NCBI RefSeq assembly: GCF_019056395.1
Contig: NZ_CP077639.1
Coordinates: 622,001-686,000 of the forward strand
Length of the DNA: 64,000 nt
Direction: 5' to 3'
Source of the DNA: Terribacillus sp. DMT04
Lineage (GTDB): Bacteria; Bacillota; Bacilli; Bacillales; Amphibacillaceae
Below, piece by piece: positions 62,484 through 64,000 of this stretch. The notes under the pieces were generated by a model that had not been told where the DNA came from, did not search any database, and was given only the letters and a program-made list of their open reading frames with translations. A program made the position numbers and the translations under genes. Every line of letters starts with the position of its first letter. The stretch's first letter is position 1.

Positions 62484-63122
62484 TGCTTTTTCTCCTACAA
62501 CGGAGAAGCGTTCATTTGGATGAGCTGGTTTTTCAATTTCATCTAAGGCAGCTATCGCAAAGTCAGCATAGCTGATATAGCTCTCACCTTGATTATTCAA
62601 TAGAAGGATGTCGCCGCCAGTTTGGTAGTTGCCAGTCCGTTTCCCATCTGCGTCAAAAATACTGGCTGGACTGATGAATGTCCATTGAATGTCGTTGCTG
62701 TCTTGCAATTCTTTTAGATTCTCAGCCATATTAGAAGCTGTCGGATAGAAACTTTCCGGGAAGTCTTCTGTCTCCAGAATACGAGTCGTTTTCTTTTCAT
62801 CTGTGAACAAAGTTCCAGCACCGCCAACAACGAGGAGGCGAGTCGAAGGAGCACCTTTCAGTGCATGCATGAGTATGCGGCCTGCTTCTATATGCTGCTC
62901 TTCTTGACCAGAAGGTGCATTAAAGGCATTAACAATCACCTCGAAGTCATTAATATCCTCTGTTTTGATATCAAAAATATTCTTTTCTAATATGTTAATA
63001 TCATCTTTTTGAACTTTAGCCGGGTTCCGTACAATAGCTGTTACTTCATGGCCGCGTTCCGCAGCTTCTTTTGTAATGAGGCTTCCGGCTTTTCCTGTTG
63101 CGCCAATGATTCCAATCTTCAT
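62481..63122 (-). CDS. NAD(P)-binding oxidoreductase (YwnB/NmrA-like atypical SDR)
   Basis: 213 residues from ATG 63122, after AAAGGAGA; the frame from 63152 adds ten residues without a start signal. Rossmann motif IGIIGATGKAGSLITKEA at the N-terminus, VTAIVRNPAKV, and a C-terminal domain like YwnB. It lacks the YxxxK catalytic pair, as usual for NmrA-like proteins that bind the nucleotide as redox sensors or reduce unknown substrates. Solitary gene. Confidence 0.85.
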   Translation of the reverse strand: MKIGIIGATGKAGSLITKEAAERGHEVTAIVRNPAKVQKDDINILEKNIFDIKTEDINDFEVIVNAFNAPSGQEEQHIEAGRILMHALKGAPSTRLLVVGGAGTLFTDEKKTTRILETEDFPESFYPTASNMAENLKELQDSNDIQWTFISPASIFDADGKRTGNYQTGGDILLLNNQGESYISYADFAIAALDEIEKPAHPNERFSVVGEKA

Positions 63123-63320
63123 TTGTATGTCTCCTTTATTTTTTGTTTGCAATCTAAAACTTGCCTGTACATACCTTTTACCCTATTCATTTCGCGTTAT
63201 TCTATTTAGAAAGAATTTTTAAAGGAAGTCAGCTAGACGTTAAGTCATTAAACAGTCGCTTTACTGTTTGCGTATATTTTGGGGCGGAAAATATGGGAGA
63301 ATAGAAAGAGGTCAACTAAA

Positions 63321-63354
63321 AAAGCGCATTGCCGATGATGAGGCAATGCGCTTT
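63321..63354 (-). terminator. Terminator after hmp
   Basis: Perfect 13-bp stem AAAGCGCATTGCC / GGCAATGCGCTTT, loop GATGATGA; the minus strand continues into T residues. Confidence 0.88.
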
Positions 63355-63361
63355 ATTTGTG

Positions 63362-64000
63362 TTATTCTGCTTTCTCTAAGTCTGCTGCTGGTCCGAAAAA
63401 TTCAAAATGAATCTGCTCTTTGCTGAAGCCAGTGCGAAAGAGTGTAGAGATGACGAATTCCATGAATCCAGCTGGACCACAGACATAAACATCACTATCT
63501 GCGTGGACCATATTTTGGAGCACCGTTTCGTTAATTCGATTTTCTTCGTAGTATGTTTGATAAGTTAAGTTGGGCATCTTCTCTTGAAGAGTTTGAATCT
63601 GCTTCGTAAAGGCAGCGTATGCTGGTGTGCGTGCTGCTTGCAGGAAGACAATTTCCCGAGTTGGCTCTTCTGCTGCGAGTGTTTCCATCATACTCATGAT
63701 TGGTGTGATTCCGACACCGCCAGCGATGAATGTAATAGCATTATCTGACTTTTCGCTAAGCGTGAAGTCACCAGCAGGTGCACTTACTTCCAGTGTATCT
63801 CCTTCTTTTACTTGGGTATGCAAGTAGACAGAAACCTTACCGTCTGGATTGTTATCGTCTTCTTTTTTGACGGAAATACGGAACATATCTGATGACGGTG
63901 TTTTAGATAAACTGTATTGACGGATCATCATGTACTTCTCGCCAGGAATGGATACGCGTACGGAAATATACTGACCTGGTGCAAACGAAGGTACATGCGC
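63362..64000 (-). CDS. hmp: Flavohaemoglobin (nitric oxide dioxygenase), C-terminal reductase part
   Basis: 213 residues are visible; the frame is open to base 64000 (AHVPSFAPGQYISVRV), so the N-terminal globin domain lies beyond the window. FAD-binding motif RQYSLS, NAD-binding segment TFIAGGVGITPIMSM, and VYVCGPAGFM and FEFFGP at the C-terminus are characteristic of Hmp. It oxidises NO to nitrate with O2 and NAD(P)H. A general ferredoxin reductase could share these motifs, but the VKKEDDNNPDGKVSVYLH stretch is typical of Hmp. Confidence 0.9.
   Translation of the reverse strand, partial: AHVPSFAPGQYISVRVSIPGEKYMMIRQYSLSKTPSSDMFRISVKKEDDNNPDGKVSVYLHTQVKEGDTLEVSAPAGDFTLSEKSDNAITFIAGGVGITPIMSMMETLAAEEPTREIVFLQAARTPAYAAFTKQIQTLQEKMPNLTYQTYYEENRINETVLQNMVHADSDVYVCGPAGFMEFVISTLFRTGFSKEQIHFEFFGPAADLEKAE

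Overview
The window looks like chromosome of a low-to-moderate GC, Gram-positive Bacillaceae. It carries a SAM-I riboswitch, a T-box leader, AraR operators, CcpA cre sites, strong AGGAGG-type ribosome binding sites, TTG/GTG starts and U-tailed terminators. A class III fructose bisphosphatase and an LPNTA-type wall-sorting signal fit the same group. My best guess for genus is a soil or halotolerant bacillus such as Terribacillus; that is inference from protein flavour, not something the sequence proves. I found no rRNA, tRNA, CRISPR array, intact insertion sequence or prophage.

Layout. 1-9.3 kb: the tail of a wall-anchored protein, an rRNA methyltransferase, a CynX/NimT-type exporter, a chemoreceptor, an AAC(3)-family acetyltransferase, small membrane and lipoprotein genes, and an LtrA-family membrane protein. 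9.4-16.9 kb: small secreted or unknown proteins, a frameshifted DJ-1/PfpI gene with an SDR dehydrogenase, fbp, a YitT-family protein and a zinc-ribbon gene (both lacking any normal start codon), and a frameshifted DUF4937 gene. 17-23.6 kb: a PLP enzyme, a compact type I toxin-antitoxin locus not visible as a normal gene, a SAM riboswitch driving a DszC/SfnB-like flavin monooxygenase, an ATPase, two GNAT acetyltransferases, a second frameshifted DJ-1/PfpI gene and a DUF4825 lipoprotein.

23.7-41.9 kb is an L-arabinose/arabinan utilisation region. It holds araDBA, araR, a solute-binding lipoprotein (araN), and a long operon: abfA, araP, araQ, a YesL protein, a second GH51 arabinofuranosidase, araM, a DUF6171 protein, araL and a GH43 enzyme. 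Arabino-oligosaccharides would be imported by AraNPQ, cut inside the cell by the GH51 and GH43 enzymes, and the arabinose converted by AraA, AraB and AraD to xylulose 5-phosphate. AraR boxes spaced 41-42 bp apart and cre sites mark the promoters. A small AT-rich island (28.1-29.7 kb) with a toxin tail and a DUF3885 immunity-like gene sits between araA and araR.

42-50 kb: a DinB protein, a divergent sugar or polyol cluster (polyol-type permease, TIM-barrel epimerase, RpiR regulator, ribokinase) around a palindromic cre, and a PadR / HAAS-like membrane protein / serine hydrolase operon flanked by two decayed GNAT copies. 50-56 kb: DUF421 protein, ion channel, DUF3231 protein, and a probable electrophile-stress regulon (azoreductase, HxlR regulator, luciferase-like monooxygenase with its FMN reductase) sharing a nearly identical 26-bp operator. 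56-64 kb: small proteins and a gene fragment, a FAH-family hydratase, a leucine T-box upstream of an amino acid permease, a second permease, a stress-type PfpI protein, an NAD(P)-binding protein, and the C-terminal part of flavohaemoglobin running off the end.

Three genes carry a one-base shortfall in a homopolymer, always in the same direction. That pattern makes assembly error as likely as true mutation.
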